DNA from: Parvimonas micra
GTDB lineage: Bacteria > Bacillota > Clostridia > Tissierellales > Peptoniphilaceae
Assembly: GCF_037482165.1 (NCBI RefSeq)
Contig: NZ_CP148048.1
Location: 806,001 to 870,000 of the forward strand
Reading direction: 5' to 3'
Length of the DNA: 64,000 nt
In this document: piece by piece, positions 49,397 through 58,074 of the stretch
Numbering within the stretch: the first letter of the stretch is position 1
Layout: each line of letters opens with the position of its first letter
Position numbers and translations under genes: made by a program
The notes under the pieces: model-generated
Told to the model about the DNA's origin: nothing
Database searches by the model: none
What the model saw: only the letters and a program-made list of their open reading frames with translations

Positions 49397-49435
49397 AAAA
49401 AGTGTAGATGAAATAATAAAACATCTACACTTTTT
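49397..49435. terminator. Bidirectional terminator between mgtE2 and the S24 repressor
   Basis: AAAAAGTGTAGATG and CATCTACACTTTTT form a perfect 14-base stem with an 11-base AT loop, with A and T runs on opposite sides. It serves both convergent genes. Confidence 0.93.
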
Positions 49436-49461
49436 AGTTAACATTTATATAAATTTTTTAA

Positions 49462-50100
49462 CTATAAATTAACACAATACATAACGACCTTTCCTAAAAT
49501 GCTAAATTCATCATCTTTTGAAAACTTAAAATCTGTAAATGAATGATAAGTAGAACAAGGCCTAAAAATTATATCTTCCCCATCTCTGAAAAATAACTTT
49601 AAACTATATTCCCCATTTTCAGAAAAGACTACAATATCTTCATCTTCTAAATTATAAATAGGATAATTTAGTTTAACCGCAATGTAACTTCCATTTGGTA
49701 TCACTTTATTCATACTCTCTCCATTAACATGCATTATGAGAATATCATCGTCATTTGCATAAGGTCCCATAACTGAATCACTTATTTCTATCTTCTCAAG
49801 TTCAACATCATAATTAGGACCATCAGGCAATCCTGCAGAAACCCCATAAGGTAAATAATTATATACTGATGCCTTTGTTGAATTAGGAGAATTTGAATAG
49901 TGCTCCCATCCTAAAATTTCTATTGGACTTGAATTATAGATTTCTGCTAACTTCAATAATCTATCTATCGGAATATTTGTTATTATATCATTTTCATACT
50001 TAAATAAATTTTGTTTACTTGTGCCAATAAGTTCTCCTGCATCTTGTAGTGTAAGATTAGCTTTTTGTCTAAGTTCTTTTAATCTTTCTCCTGTTGTCAT
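49462..50100 (-). CDS. Xre/S24 LexA-like self-cleaving repressor
   Basis: The 212-residue protein joins an N-terminal Xre helix-turn-helix (about 5-62, with LTLQDAGELIGTSKQNLFKYE) to a C-terminal S24 peptidase domain. The likely cleavage pair Ala-Gly is in GVSAGLPDG, the nucleophile Ser is in VNGESMNKV, and the general-base Lys is probably in YSLKLFF. Such proteins are cleaved in the presence of activated RecA and lift repression. The divergent promoter region carries four related operator sites, one over its own -35, so it probably represses itself and the facing small gene. No phage genes are near, so it may be a domesticated phage-type or SOS regulator. Confidence 0.88.
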   Translation of the reverse strand: MTTGERLKELRQKANLTLQDAGELIGTSKQNLFKYENDIITNIPIDRLLKLAEIYNSSPIEILGWEHYSNSPNSTKASVYNYLPYGVSAGLPDGPNYDVELEKIEISDSVMGPYANDDDILIMHVNGESMNKVIPNGSYIAVKLNYPIYNLEDEDIVVFSENGEYSLKLFFRDGEDIIFRPCSTYHSFTDFKFSKDDEFSILGKVVMYCVNL

Positions 50101-50126
50101 ACTATCACCTCTACTATTCTACAATA

Positions 50127-50155
50127 ATTATACAACAAAATAACTTAAAAAGCAA
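50127..50155 (-). promoter_or_regulatory. Promoter of the S24 repressor gene
   Basis: On the minus strand TTGCTT, 17 bases, TATAAT, about 27 bases ahead of the ATG. Operator O1 (50143-50153) overlaps the -35 box, as expected for autorepression. Confidence 0.8.
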
Positions 50156-50241
50156 TTTATTTTATATTTTTTTAAATTTTTCTTAAAAAGTATCTTGACA
50201 AGTTATTTTTTGTGTTGTATAATAAAAGTAACTTAAAAAGT
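50143..50241. promoter_or_regulatory. Four-site operator array (consensus ACTTnnnAAGT)
   Basis: Four 11-base near-palindromes: ACTTAAAAAGC (50143-50153), TCTTAAAAAGT (50181-50191), TCTTGACAAGT (50193-50203) and ACTTAAAAAGT (50231-50241, perfect). The first covers the repressor -35, the third covers the -35 of the plus-strand promoter, and the fourth sits at its start point. O1 and O4 lie in larger direct repeats that match at 19 of 21 positions. This is the expected layout of a repressor switch. Confidence 0.78.
50195..50223 (+). promoter_or_regulatory. Consensus promoter for the 43-residue membrane protein
   Basis: TTGACA, 17 bases, TATAAT: a perfect sigma-A promoter, with operator sites overlapping the -35 and lying at the start point. 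It should be strong when not repressed. Confidence 0.9.
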
Positions 50242-50266
50242 GATTTATTAATTGGAGGAAAGAATT

Positions 50267-50398
50267 ATGCAAAAAAGAAAAAATAGAAATCCAGAGTTTA
50301 ATACTCTAGAAATGCTTAAATTACTGTTAACTTTTACAACTTTCACTTTATCATGTTTTTTTATGATAATGTATGGAGTAACTGGAAAGTTGATTTAA
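50267..50398 (+). CDS. 43-residue membrane protein under S24-repressor control
   Basis: Not recognised and easily missed by gene callers. It starts at an ATG seven bases after GGAGGA and encodes MQKRKNRNPEF, then a single hydrophobic helix (about 17-39, with LLLTFTTFTLSCFFMIMYG), ending VTGKLI. The basic N-terminus and lone helix resemble small membrane-acting peptides such as holin-like toxins or SOS-induced division inhibitors. That is inference from size, topology and control only. It has its own consensus promoter, operators and terminator. Confidence 0.72.
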   Translation: MQKRKNRNPEFNTLEMLKLLLTFTTFTLSCFFMIMYGVTGKLI

Positions 50399-50461
50399 TA
50401 TAAATTATAAATTATTAAGGAATAATTTTACATTCTATTAAAAGTTGAGTAATACTGGATT

Positions 50462-50491
50462 AAAAAACATCTTATATTGAGATGTTTTTTT
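50462..50491 (+). terminator. Terminator after the small membrane protein gene
   Basis: AAAAAACATCT and AGATGTTTTTT form a perfect 11-base stem with a seven-base loop and end in a T run. It lies 63 bases past the small gene's stop. Confidence 0.88.
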
Positions 50492-50505
50492 ATTTTTGAT
50501 ATAAT
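50477..50505 (+). promoter_or_regulatory. Promoter of maf
   Basis: TTGAGA, 17 bases, TATAAT, about 30 bases before the maf ATG. The -35 box lies inside the preceding terminator hairpin. Confidence 0.7.
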
Positions 50506-50535
50506 TTAATTATAAAAATTTGTTAGGAGTATTTT

Positions 50536-51153
50536 ATGAATAATTATGATATTATTTTAGCTAGTAATTCACAAAGGAGAAAAGAGCTTTTAAAATTCAT
50601 ATATAAAGAATTCAAAGTAATTCCTGCTAATATTGATGAGAGAAATTTAGAACATCAGTTTTTAAGTAGGACATCTAAAGATAACAAGTCAAAATTTAGC
50701 AAATTATGTGATATACTATCTTTTGAAAAATGTAAAGATGTAGCTAAAGATTACAAGAGTGCTTTAATTATTTCAGCAGATACAATTGTTTATGATGATA
50801 TGTATTTGTTTGGAAAGCCAAACAATTATGAAGAAGCAAAATATATGTTAGAATATTTATCTGGAAAAGAACATATCGTCCAAACCTCAGTTACAATATA
50901 CTTTAATAATACTTTCTCAACATTTTTAGAAAAAAGTTATGTATCATTTTATGACTTGGACGAAATTCAAAAAGAAACAATTGAATCATACATTAAAAAT
51001 GAAAATCCATATGATAAAGCTGGTGGATATGGAATACAAGATGGTGCTAGTCTTTTAATAAAACATATAAATGGTGATTATTTTAATATTGTTGGGCTTC
51101 CTATTTCAAAATTAAATAGAAAATTATTAGAAATCGTATCGCAAAAAATCTAG
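50536..51153 (+). CDS. maf: Maf family nucleotide pyrophosphatase
   Basis: House-cleaning nucleoside triphosphate pyrophosphatase. The 205-residue protein has the N-terminal LASNSQRRKELL motif, the catalytic Asp region IISADTIVYDD, GKPNNYEEAKYML, and the late YDKAGGYGIQDGAS. The group (UTP/dTTP-specific or other) cannot be set by eye. The gene is on the plus strand with its own promoter and shares a terminator with the converging truB. Confidence 0.94.
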   Translation: MNNYDIILASNSQRRKELLKFIYKEFKVIPANIDERNLEHQFLSRTSKDNKSKFSKLCDILSFEKCKDVAKDYKSALIISADTIVYDDMYLFGKPNNYEEAKYMLEYLSGKEHIVQTSVTIYFNNTFSTFLEKSYVSFYDLDEIQKETIESYIKNENPYDKAGGYGIQDGASLLIKHINGDYFNIVGLPISKLNRKLLEIVSQKI

Positions 51154-51174
51154 TGAATAAACACTAGATTTTTT
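51143..51174. terminator. Bidirectional terminator between maf and truB
   Basis: AAAAAATCTAGTG and CACTAGATTTTTT form a perfect 13-base stem; the maf stop codon lies inside it. It also ends the long minus-strand rimP-truB operon. Confidence 0.92.
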
Positions 51175-51184
51175 ACTTTTTATA

Positions 51185-52095
51185 TTATATTTTTCGATCA
51201 CAGATATCATCATTAGGATTATAGAATATATTTCTCATTTTTAAGAGTTTTCCATTTTCTTGTGGAATAAATTCTCCTATTCCAATAAAAATATTATCAC
51301 AGTATATTTTAAATATTCCTTCTTGTTCAATATTAAATATTTTTCTAAGCCCATTTGAAATATGCTTAAAATATTTTTTATCAAAATTTATGCTTTCATA
51401 TTCAAAAACATCTTCTATCTTAATCAATGAATTTTTTAATTGCATATCATCAAAATTTTTAAGTCGTTCTAATGATAAAGCATTTTCAATTGAAAATATT
51501 CCATATTTACTTCTACAAAGAGAACTCATATAAGCAAAATTATCTGTATCTGATGCAATGTCATTAAACAACGTGCGGATATATGTTCCTTTTGAGCAGT
51601 TTACTTCAAAACGTATTTTATTATCATAAAAATTTAGAATTATAAGAGAATAAATTTCAGCCTCTCTTTTTCTCTTTCTACTTCAATTCCTAATCTTGCA
51701 TATTCATATAATCTTTTTCCATCTTTTTTTAAAGCAGAAAACATTGGTGGTGTTTGCAAAATTGTTTTGTTATCATATCTTTTTATAACTGCAAAAAACT
51801 GATTTTTATCTAAATTTATTTCTTTAGAATTAAGACTTTCACCCCAAATATCCAAAGTATCAGTTTCAATTCCCAGAGTCATTTCTCCAACATAACATTT
51901 CCCCATACTTTGAATATATTCAACAATCTTTGTAGCATTACCAATAGCTATGGGTAAAACACCTGTTGCATTTGGATCAAGTGTACCGGCATGTCCGACC
52001 TTTTTGGTCTTATATATTTTTCTAACAATATTTACTACATCCCTACTTGTAAATCCTTTTGGTTTATAGACATTTATTATACCATTAAAACTCAT
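51185..52095 (-). pseudogene. truB: tRNA pseudouridine-55 synthase TruB, broken by one-base frameshift
   Basis: Makes pseudouridine 55 in the tRNA T-loop. The first part (from 52095) has INVYKPKGFTSRD and the catalytic Asp motif GHAGTLDPNATGVLP. The frame ends early at 51640 after an altered tail EREKERLKFILL. In the next frame the sequence continues as KREAEIYSLIILNFYD and then CSKGTYIRTLFNDI, the normal TruB motif, to the stop at 51185. The shift maps to the five-T run (five A on the coding strand) at 51667-51671; one more A restores an intact protein of about 303 residues. It may be a true mutation, a sequencing error in a homopolymer, or slippage. truB is rarely lost, so an error is quite possible. 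Confidence 0.88.
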
Positions 52096-53077
52096 TAGGA
52101 TACTCGCTTTTTAATTTTTCTAAAAATAAATTAACAACTGTATTAAAATCTCCATCTATAATACAACCAGCTGCTCTTGTGTGCCCTCCACCGTTAAAAT
52201 GACTACATACCTTAGAAACATCTACAAACTCTTTACTTCTTATGCTACCTTTAAATAAATTTTCTTTCATTTCTTTAAATAGAATAGAAACTTCAAATCC
52301 ATTAATATCTCTATAATAATTTACAACATCATCAACCATATCCATTGTTAAATCGGTACCTTCAAAATCAGATTCGAACATTCCTATTACTGCAACTTTA
52401 TTGTCAAAATATAATTTCGCTCTATTTATTAATTTATTTTTTAGCATTTCAACTTCAAAAATATTATTTTGATAAAGTTTTTTATAAATATAGTCTTTAT
52501 CTGCACCTAAATCATAAAGATTAGCACATACTCTTAAAGTAGAAGAGGTAGATGATTCATATAGAAATCTATATGTATCAGTATTAATTCCTACTAATAG
52601 AGCATTCGCTATATTTTTTGAAATTTTAAAATCAAATTCTTTGAATAAATTATAAACTATTTCACAAGTTGAACTCATATTAGGAAATACATAGTTTAAG
52701 TCTCCAAAATAATCATTAGTCTTATGATGATCTATATTTATAGTTTTTTTAGCTCTTTTTCTAAAAAGTTCACCAATATCTCCAGGTCTATCTATCTCAC
52801 CACAGTCCACATAAATTAATAAATCTAAATCTTGTTCTTCAGTTTCTATAATATTATCAATAGTATCAAGAAATAACAAGTTTTTTGGAAAATCATCTAC
52901 TTTTATTCCAAATATATTTTTCTCCAAATTCTCTCTTATTCCAAGTATTACAGATATTGTAGAGCCTATATTATCTCCATCAGGATTTTTGTGAGAAATA
53001 ACTCCAATATTTTCAGATGATTTAATTAAGTTTAAAATTTCTTCAGTGCTATTGTTCTTCTTCATCAACATTACCAT
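52085..53077 (-). CDS. nrnA: DHH/DHHA1 phosphoesterase NrnA-type (oligoribonuclease/pAp phosphatase)
   Basis: Degrades nanoRNA and dephosphorylates pAp in low-GC Firmicutes. The 330-residue protein has the metal-binding motifs SHKNPDGDNIGS, VDCGEID and NIDHHKTND (DHH), and the C-terminal DHHA1 motif GGGHTRAAG. Several Met codons lie at the start (MVMLMKKNN), so the exact start is uncertain by up to four codons. It overlaps the end of rbfA by 29 bases and truB by 11 bases. Confidence 0.94.
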   Translation of the reverse strand: MVMLMKKNNSTEEILNLIKSSENIGVISHKNPDGDNIGSTISVILGIRENLEKNIFGIKVDDFPKNLLFLDTIDNIIETEEQDLDLLIYVDCGEIDRPGDIGELFRKRAKKTINIDHHKTNDYFGDLNYVFPNMSSTCEIVYNLFKEFDFKISKNIANALLVGINTDTYRFLYESSTSSTLRVCANLYDLGADKDYIYKKLYQNNIFEVEMLKNKLINRAKLYFDNKVAVIGMFESDFEGTDLTMDMVDDVVNYYRDINGFEVSILFKEMKENLFKGSIRSKEFVDVSKVCSHFNGGGHTRAAGCIIDGDFNTVVNLFLEKLKSEYPNEF

Positions 53078-53447
53078 ATAATTCTCTCTTTTCTCTATCC
53101 TCTTTTGAAACTTTTATTATTAATTCATTCATTAAAGCTGCTTTTTCAAAAGATTCATCCAACTTGAAAATTAATTTTGGAGTGTGTCTTAAATCTAAAG
53201 CATCTGCAATTCTTTTTTTCATATATCCAGTTGCACTTTCTAAACCCTTCATAATTTTATCTTTAGTTTTTTCATCTCCAAAAATACCTATGCTAACGTA
53301 ACAAATATCTAAATCATTTGTTACGCTAACCTTTGTTATATTTGTTATTGATGGATTTATTCTATTATCTTTAATTCCATTATATATAGCATCTGATAAA
53401 ACTCTATTAATTTCAGATTCTATTCTCCCAAGTCTTTTTGTATTCAT
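53049..53447 (-). CDS. rbfA: Ribosome-binding factor A
   Basis: Helps mature the 30S subunit. The 132-residue KH-type protein has RLGRIESEINRVLSDAI at the start, the central YVSIGIFGDEK region and the conserved DALDLRHTPKLIFKLDES near the end. It has the standard place between infB and nrnA. Confidence 0.95.
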   Translation of the reverse strand: MNTKRLGRIESEINRVLSDAIYNGIKDNRINPSITNITKVSVTNDLDICYVSIGIFGDEKTKDKIMKGLESATGYMKKRIADALDLRHTPKLIFKLDESFEKAALMNELIIKVSKEDREKRELYGNVDEEEQ

Positions 53448-53456
53448 AAAAAACCT

Positions 53457-56078
53457 CTATCTTTCAACTTCCTTGTCAATATAAGCTTCAATTATATCAG
53501 TTTCTTTTAAATCATTATAATTTGCTATTCCCAATCCGCCTTCATATCCAGTTAAAAGTTCTTTTGCATCGTCTTTAAATCTTTTCAATGAACTAATTTC
53601 TCCTTCATGTAAGATTATTCCATCTCTAAGAAGTCTTACTTTTGAATTTCTAGTAACTTTACCATTTAATACATAAACTCCAGCTACAGTACCTATTCCT
53701 GGAACTTTAAATGTTGCTCTAACTTCAGCTCTACCAATTACTTCTTCAACAAAAGTAGGAGCCAACATTCCTTTTACAGCTAATTTAATATCTTCGATTG
53801 CATCATATATTACTCTATATGTTCTGACATCAACATTTTCATGTCTAGATAAGTCGATTGCTCCTTGTGAAGGTCTAACATTAAATCCAATTATTATAGC
53901 ATTACTTGCAGCAGCTAACATTACATCAGATTCATTGATTCCTCCAACAGCACCGTGGATTATATTAACTTTAACTTCTTCATTACTCAATTTTTCTAAA
54001 GAATTTTTAACTGCGTCAACAGTTCCTCTTACATCAGTTTTAACAATTATTTTAATTTCTTTTAAATTACCATCTTGAATCTTATCAAATAAATCATCAA
54101 GTGAAACTTTACTTCCTGAAGCAATCATATTTTCTTTTTGAACATTTATAATTCTTTGGGCATAACCTCTTGCTGTTTTTTCATCTTTAACTGCATAAAT
54201 AAAGCTTCCTGCTTCTGGTACTTCTGAAAGACCTAAAATAACAGCTGGCATTGAAGGTGTAGCCTTCTTAATTTTCTTTCCTTTATCATCAAACATAGCT
54301 CTAATTCTTCCTGTAGAAGTTCCTGAAATAACTATATCTCCAGAATTTAAAGTACCCTTTTGTACTAAAATTGTCGCTACTGGCCCTCTTCCTTTATCAA
54401 GCTGTGCTTCAATTACAGTTCCAATAGCCATTCTATTTGGATTTGCTTTTAATTCTTCAACTTCAGCAACCATTAACACCATTTCTAATAATTCATCAAT
54501 TCCTTCTCCAGTTTTAGCTGATACTGGCATAGTGATTACATCTCCACCCCAATCTTCAGGTAATAATCCATTATCTGCAAGTTCGGTCTTTACTCTTTCA
54601 GGATTAGCTCCTTCTTTATCTATTTTATTAATAGCTACTATAATTGGAACTCCTGCATCTTTTGAATGGTTAATTGCTTCAATAGTTTGAGGCATAACAC
54701 CATCGTCTGCAGCAACTACAAGAATAGAAATATCGGTAACTTTTGCTCCTCTAGAACGCATTGCTGTAAATGCTTCGTGTCCAGGAGTATCTAAAAATAC
54801 AATTTTATTATTATTTATATTTACGGTATACGCTCCAATATGTTGAGTAATGCCACCAGCTTCTTGAGTTGTAACTTTAGACTTTCTAATATAATCTAAT
54901 AAAGAAGTTTTACCATGGTCAACATGACCCATTACTGTTACAACAGGAGGTCTTGTTACCAAATCTTCTTTTTTATCTTCATAATCTAATGATAAAATTT
55001 CATTTTCTTCTGTAATTTCAGGTGTTTCTAATACAACTGTTTTTCCAAACTCTTCTGCAATCAAACTTGCACAGTCAAAATCAATTTCTTGATTAAGCCC
55101 AGCCATTATACCTAAAGCAATTAGCTTTGAAATAACTTGAGAACTACTAACTCCTAAACTTTCAGAAAAATCTTTAACTGTAATACTTTCAGGAATTTTA
55201 ATTTCTCCAACATTTTCTACCTTGTTTTCAAATTCTAAGTCACTATCACTTTTAGTTTTATGGTTTGCTTTATTCTTCTTTTTAGTAGGTTTTAAAATAA
55301 GATTAGGATTTCTATCTTCTCTCATTTTATGTTCATTTAATGACTTATTTTTTTTATTTTTTTCTTGACCTTGTAAATGTGTTTTTCTAGCATCTCTCTT
55401 TTCTATTGCTGGATCTACCTCTACAACATCATCTAAAAACTCTCTATTCCTATCGTCGAATTTTTTTCCAAAATCTTTTTTATCCTTACTAAAGTTTCTA
55501 TTGTCTTTATTGTATCCATCTCTTTTATCTTTATTATAAGGTCTATTATCTTTATTGAAATTTTGCTTTTTATCCTTATTATAAGCATCTTTCTTGTCCT
55601 TACCAAAATTTCTATTATCTTTATTATAAGATTCTTTTTTATCTTTATTAAATGACTTACTATCTTTATTGAAATTTTGCTTTTTATCCTTATTATAAGC
55701 ATCTTTCTTGTCCTTACCAAAATTTCTATTATCTTTATTATAAGATTCTTTTTTATCTTTATTAAATGTCCTATTATCTTTATTATAACCGTCTTTTGAA
55801 CTTCCATTATCTTTATTCAAGTTATCTTTTTTATCTTTATTTACAGTATTTTTCTTTTCATCAGATTTGTTTTCACCTTTAACAGGATTCTTTTCATCTT
55901 TCTTATTTTTTTCTGCTTCAATTTTTCTAAAATGTCCAATTACAATCTCTAAATCTTTTCCTTCAAGAATAGACATGTGACTTTTCACTTCTACCCCTAA
56001 ACTACTAATTATATTAATTAATTCCTTGCTTTGAAGATTTAAACCTTTTGCAAGTTCATGTACTCTAACTTTACTCAT
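53457..56078 (-). CDS. infB: Translation initiation factor IF-2 with repetitive N-terminal region
   Basis: GTPase that positions initiator tRNA. The 873-residue protein has a small IF2-N domain at 1-50, then a long, lysine-, asparagine- and aspartate-rich low-complexity region (about 55-280) made of NKDKK/NKDNRNF repeats, a second IF2-N domain (about 290-345), and the G domain with [14 protein letters not shown] near residue 385, then DTPGHEAF and NKID. The C-terminal domains II-IV follow. A 114-base DNA repeat encodes part of the basic region. No ylxQ gene lies between this gene and ylxR. Confidence 0.96.
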   Translation of the reverse strand: MSKVRVHELAKGLNLQSKELINIISSLGVEVKSHMSILEGKDLEIVIGHFRKIEAEKNKKDEKNPVKGENKSDEKKNTVNKDKKDNLNKDNGSSKDGYNKDNRTFNKDKKESYNKDNRNFGKDKKDAYNKDKKQNFNKDSKSFNKDKKESYNKDNRNFGKDKKDAYNKDKKQNFNKDNRPYNKDKRDGYNKDNRNFSKDKKDFGKKFDDRNREFLDDVVEVDPAIEKRDARKTHLQGQEKNKKNKSLNEHKMREDRNPNLILKPTKKKNKANHKTKSDSDLEFENKVENVGEIKIPESITVKDFSESLGVSSSQVISKLIALGIMAGLNQEIDFDCASLIAEEFGKTVVLETPEITEENEILSLDYEDKKEDLVTRPPVVTVMGHVDHGKTSLLDYIRKSKVTTQEAGGITQHIGAYTVNINNNKIVFLDTPGHEAFTAMRSRGAKVTDISILVVAADDGVMPQTIEAINHSKDAGVPIIVAINKIDKEGANPERVKTELADNGLLPEDWGGDVITMPVSAKTGEGIDELLEMVLMVAEVEELKANPNRMAIGTVIEAQLDKGRGPVATILVQKGTLNSGDIVISGTSTGRIRAMFDDKGKKIKKATPSMPAVILGLSEVPEAGSFIYAVKDEKTARGYAQRIINVQKENMIASGSKVSLDDLFDKIQDGNLKEIKIIVKTDVRGTVDAVKNSLEKLSNEEVKVNIIHGAVGGINESDVMLAAASNAIIIGFNVRPSQGAIDLSRHENVDVRTYRVIYDAIEDIKLAVKGMLAPTFVEEVIGRAEVRATFKVPGIGTVAGVYVLNGKVTRNSKVRLLRDGIILHEGEISSLKRFKDDAKELLTGYEGGLGIANYNDLKETDIIEAYIDKEVER
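55548..55768 (-). repeat. Tandem DNA repeat, period 114 bases, inside infB
   Basis: Two copies (55548-55654 and 55662-55768) match at essentially all of about 107 positions. Each encodes 38 residues containing [20 protein letters not shown]. Shorter NKDK/NRNF units on both sides are related, so the region has grown by repeat duplication in frame. Confidence 0.88.
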
Positions 56079-56093
56079 ACTAGCACCCCTTTG

Positions 56094-56363
56094 CTATTTA
56101 ATAGAATCTACATATTTTTTTAGTTCTTCATAAAATTCACTACTTATTTCTGATTCTAATGCAATATTCAATCTCTTGTTTTTCTTAGCTTTATCAACAC
56201 ATTTACTTGAAATACAAATATAAGCACCTCTACCGTTTTTCTTTCCGGTTATGTCTAATAAAACACCTTCTTCTTTGTTATTCACAATTCTAATTAACTC
56301 TTTTTTTTCTTTTTGCTCTCCACAGGCAACACATTTTCTCATAGGAATTTTTTTTGTTTTCAT
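56094..56363 (-). CDS. ylxR: YlxR family RNA-binding protein
   Basis: The 89-residue protein (DUF448) has the RKCVACGEQKEKKELIRIV start and GKKNGRGAYIC, both typical. It is usually found between nusA and infB, as here. It may act in RNA binding or nucleoid-linked regulation; the role is not settled. Confidence 0.94.
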   Translation of the reverse strand: MKTKKIPMRKCVACGEQKEKKELIRIVNNKEEGVLLDITGKKNGRGAYICISSKCVDKAKKNKRLNIALESEISSEFYEELKKYVDSIK

Positions 56364-56371
56364 AAAATCAC

Positions 56372-57487
56372 CTATAATTCAAATCCATTATTGATAAATT
56401 CTTGTTCCCCATCAAAACTTACTTCAATTAATCCGTTATTAATATCTTCTTTATATTTTTCTAAACCCTTAATATCTATTCTCCAATTTGTAAGTTTTGC
56501 TGCAAGTCTTGCATTTTGTCCTTCTTTACCAATAGCTAATGATAATTGTGAATCTGGAACTATTATTCTTGCTCTATTTTCACTTTCATTAATAAATACT
56601 GCTATTACTTCTGATGGACTAAGAGAGTTTGATAAATATTCTTTTACATCTTTGCTATAAACAATAATATCAATTTTCTCTCCTCTCAATTCTTTAATAA
56701 TTGAACTTACTCTTGATCTTTTATATCCAACACAAGCTCCAACTGGATCTACATCGTCATTTTTTGAATAAACTGAAATTTTTGTTCTACTACCAGGTTC
56801 TCTAGCAATTGATTGAATTTCTACTATTCCTTCAAGAATTTCAGGAACCTCTAATTCAAACAATTTTAAAACAAAATTAACATCTGATCTTGAGAGTAAA
56901 ACTTGAGCTCCCTTTGGAGTATTCTTTACTTCCTTAACATAAAATTTTAATCTTTCACCTACTCGATAAACTTCATTCTTAATTTGTTCTGGTGGTGTTA
57001 CAATTGCTTCAAGCTTTCCTAAATTTATAAATAAATTATTTCTGTCAATTCTTTGGATTTGTCCCGATATTAACTCTCTTTCTTTATCTTGAAAATCATT
57101 ATAAATTACTTCTCTTTCAGCATCTTTAATCTTTTGGATAACAATATTTCTTGCAGTTTGTGCAGCAACTCTACCAAAATCCATAGTTTTTAGTTTTATA
57201 GACACTTCATCTCCTAAGTTATATTTTGTACTAATAGCTTTTGCATCATCCAAAGAAATTTCTGTTATATTATCTTCAACATTTTCTACAACTGTCTTTA
57301 TTGCAAAAAGTTCAACTTTTCCAGTAGTTCTATTGATATTTATCTTAACATTTTCGTATTCTCCAAAGTTTTTCTCATAACTTTTCAAAAGTGCTTTCTC
57401 TAAAGAATCAAAAATTATTTCCTTTGATACACCTTTTTCACGTTCAATTTCATCTAATGCTCTTAAAAAATCTGTTGTTCCTTTCAT
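56372..57487 (-). CDS. nusA: Transcription termination/antitermination factor NusA
   Basis: Binds RNA polymerase and promotes pausing and intrinsic termination. The 371-residue protein has the N-terminal domain (FLRALDEIEREKGVSKE), an S1 domain (about 135-200), and two KH domains with GAKVGYKRSRVSSI-type (here ACVGYKRSRVSSI) and IGKEGQNARLAAKL motifs. It has no C-terminal acidic repeats, normal for Firmicutes. I chose the second ATG of an ATGATG pair, six bases after AAGGAG. A weak terminator in the operon leader is likely its own target. Confidence 0.95.
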   Translation of the reverse strand: MKGTTDFLRALDEIEREKGVSKEIIFDSLEKALLKSYEKNFGEYENVKININRTTGKVELFAIKTVVENVEDNITEISLDDAKAISTKYNLGDEVSIKLKTMDFGRVAAQTARNIVIQKIKDAEREVIYNDFQDKERELISGQIQRIDRNNLFINLGKLEAIVTPPEQIKNEVYRVGERLKFYVKEVKNTPKGAQVLLSRSDVNFVLKLFELEVPEILEGIVEIQSIAREPGSRTKISVYSKNDDVDPVGACVGYKRSRVSSIIKELRGEKIDIIVYSKDVKEYLSNSLSPSEVIAVFINESENRARIIVPDSQLSLAIGKEGQNARLAAKLTNWRIDIKGLEKYKEDINNGLIEVSFDGEQEFINNGFEL

Positions 57488-57497
57488 CATCTTCTCC

Positions 57498-57962
57498 TTA
57501 AATTTCAATTTGTGATTTAATTATTGCAATATCTTTCCTAAAAAAATCAACATTTAATTTTCCCATTATTAAAGTTACTTTTTCTTTATCAAAAGATTTT
57601 AATTTTCCAATAAATTCTTTTTCATTATTTATTTTTTTATAACATTTTATTAAAATTCTTTTACCAATAAAAGTTTCTAATTGTTCATCGTTTTTAATTT
57701 CTCTTTCAGCTCCAGGAGATGATACTTCTAAAAAATATGATTCTTCTATTGGATCTACTTCATCAAGCCAATCACTTACAATATTACTTGCAATTTCACA
57801 AGAATCTAAATCAACTCCACCTTCCTTGTCAATAAAAATTCTTAATACATTTCCCTTAGGCTCTTTTACATATTCTGCATCTACATAATAGATTCCTTTT
57901 TCTAAGAAAATATTTTTAAAAGTTCTTTCAATAGTTTCTAATAATTCATTTTCTTTTTTCAA
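57498..57962 (-). CDS. rimP: Ribosome maturation factor RimP
   Basis: Assists 30S assembly. The 154-residue protein has the conserved LRIFIDKEGGVDLDSCEIAS and FLEVSSPGAERE segments. The start is a TTG six bases after AAGGAG; no ATG fits. It is the first gene of the rimP-nusA-ylxR-infB-rbfA-nrnA-truB operon. The leader in front of it holds a promoter followed by a terminator hairpin. Confidence 0.94.
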   Translation of the reverse strand: MKKENELLETIERTFKNIFLEKGIYYVDAEYVKEPKGNVLRIFIDKEGGVDLDSCEIASNIVSDWLDEVDPIEESYFLEVSSPGAEREIKNDEQLETFIGKRILIKCYKKINNEKEFIGKLKSFDKEKVTLIMGKLNVDFFRKDIAIIKSQIEI

Positions 57963-57992
57963 TTTTTTCTCCTTTCAATCAGTAATTAAACT

Positions 57993-58022
57993 AAAACGAA
58001 AGAGTGGGATGACCCACTCTTT
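57993..58022 (-). terminator. Leader terminator ahead of rimP-nusA (probable NusA-responsive attenuator)
   Basis: AAAGAGTGGG and CCCACTCTTT form a perfect ten-base stem with a four-base loop, followed on the minus strand by CGTTTTAG, a short and interrupted T tract. It lies downstream of the operon's own promoter and upstream of rimP, so it ends leader transcripts as well as any read-through from the DUF1667 gene. Weak terminators with poor T tracts are the type most dependent on NusA. Confidence 0.75.
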
Positions 58023-58045
58023 ATAATAAAAGAATATTTTTAATT

Positions 58046-58074
58046 ATTATAACATAGTTTTAAAAACTTTTCAA
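58046..58074 (-). promoter_or_regulatory. Promoter of the rimP-nusA-infB operon
   Basis: On the minus strand TTGAAA, 17 bases, TATAAT. The -35 abuts the DUF1667 stop codon. Transcription from about 58039 would pass through the hairpin at 58022-57999 before reaching rimP. Confidence 0.82.

Noticed and set aside
49462-50398. Prophage remnant
   Set aside because: Only a repressor-type gene and one small gene are present; no integrase, structural genes or attachment sites were seen.
55500-55800. CRISPR-like array at the regular repeats
   Set aside because: The repeats are in-frame protein-coding units of infB, not spaced by unique spacers.
55433-55807. 124-codon ORF rich in Ile and Lys inside infB
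   Set aside because: It is on the same strand but in another frame of the repetitive infB region; the repeats keep the frame open. No ribosome-binding site, and infB clearly codes.
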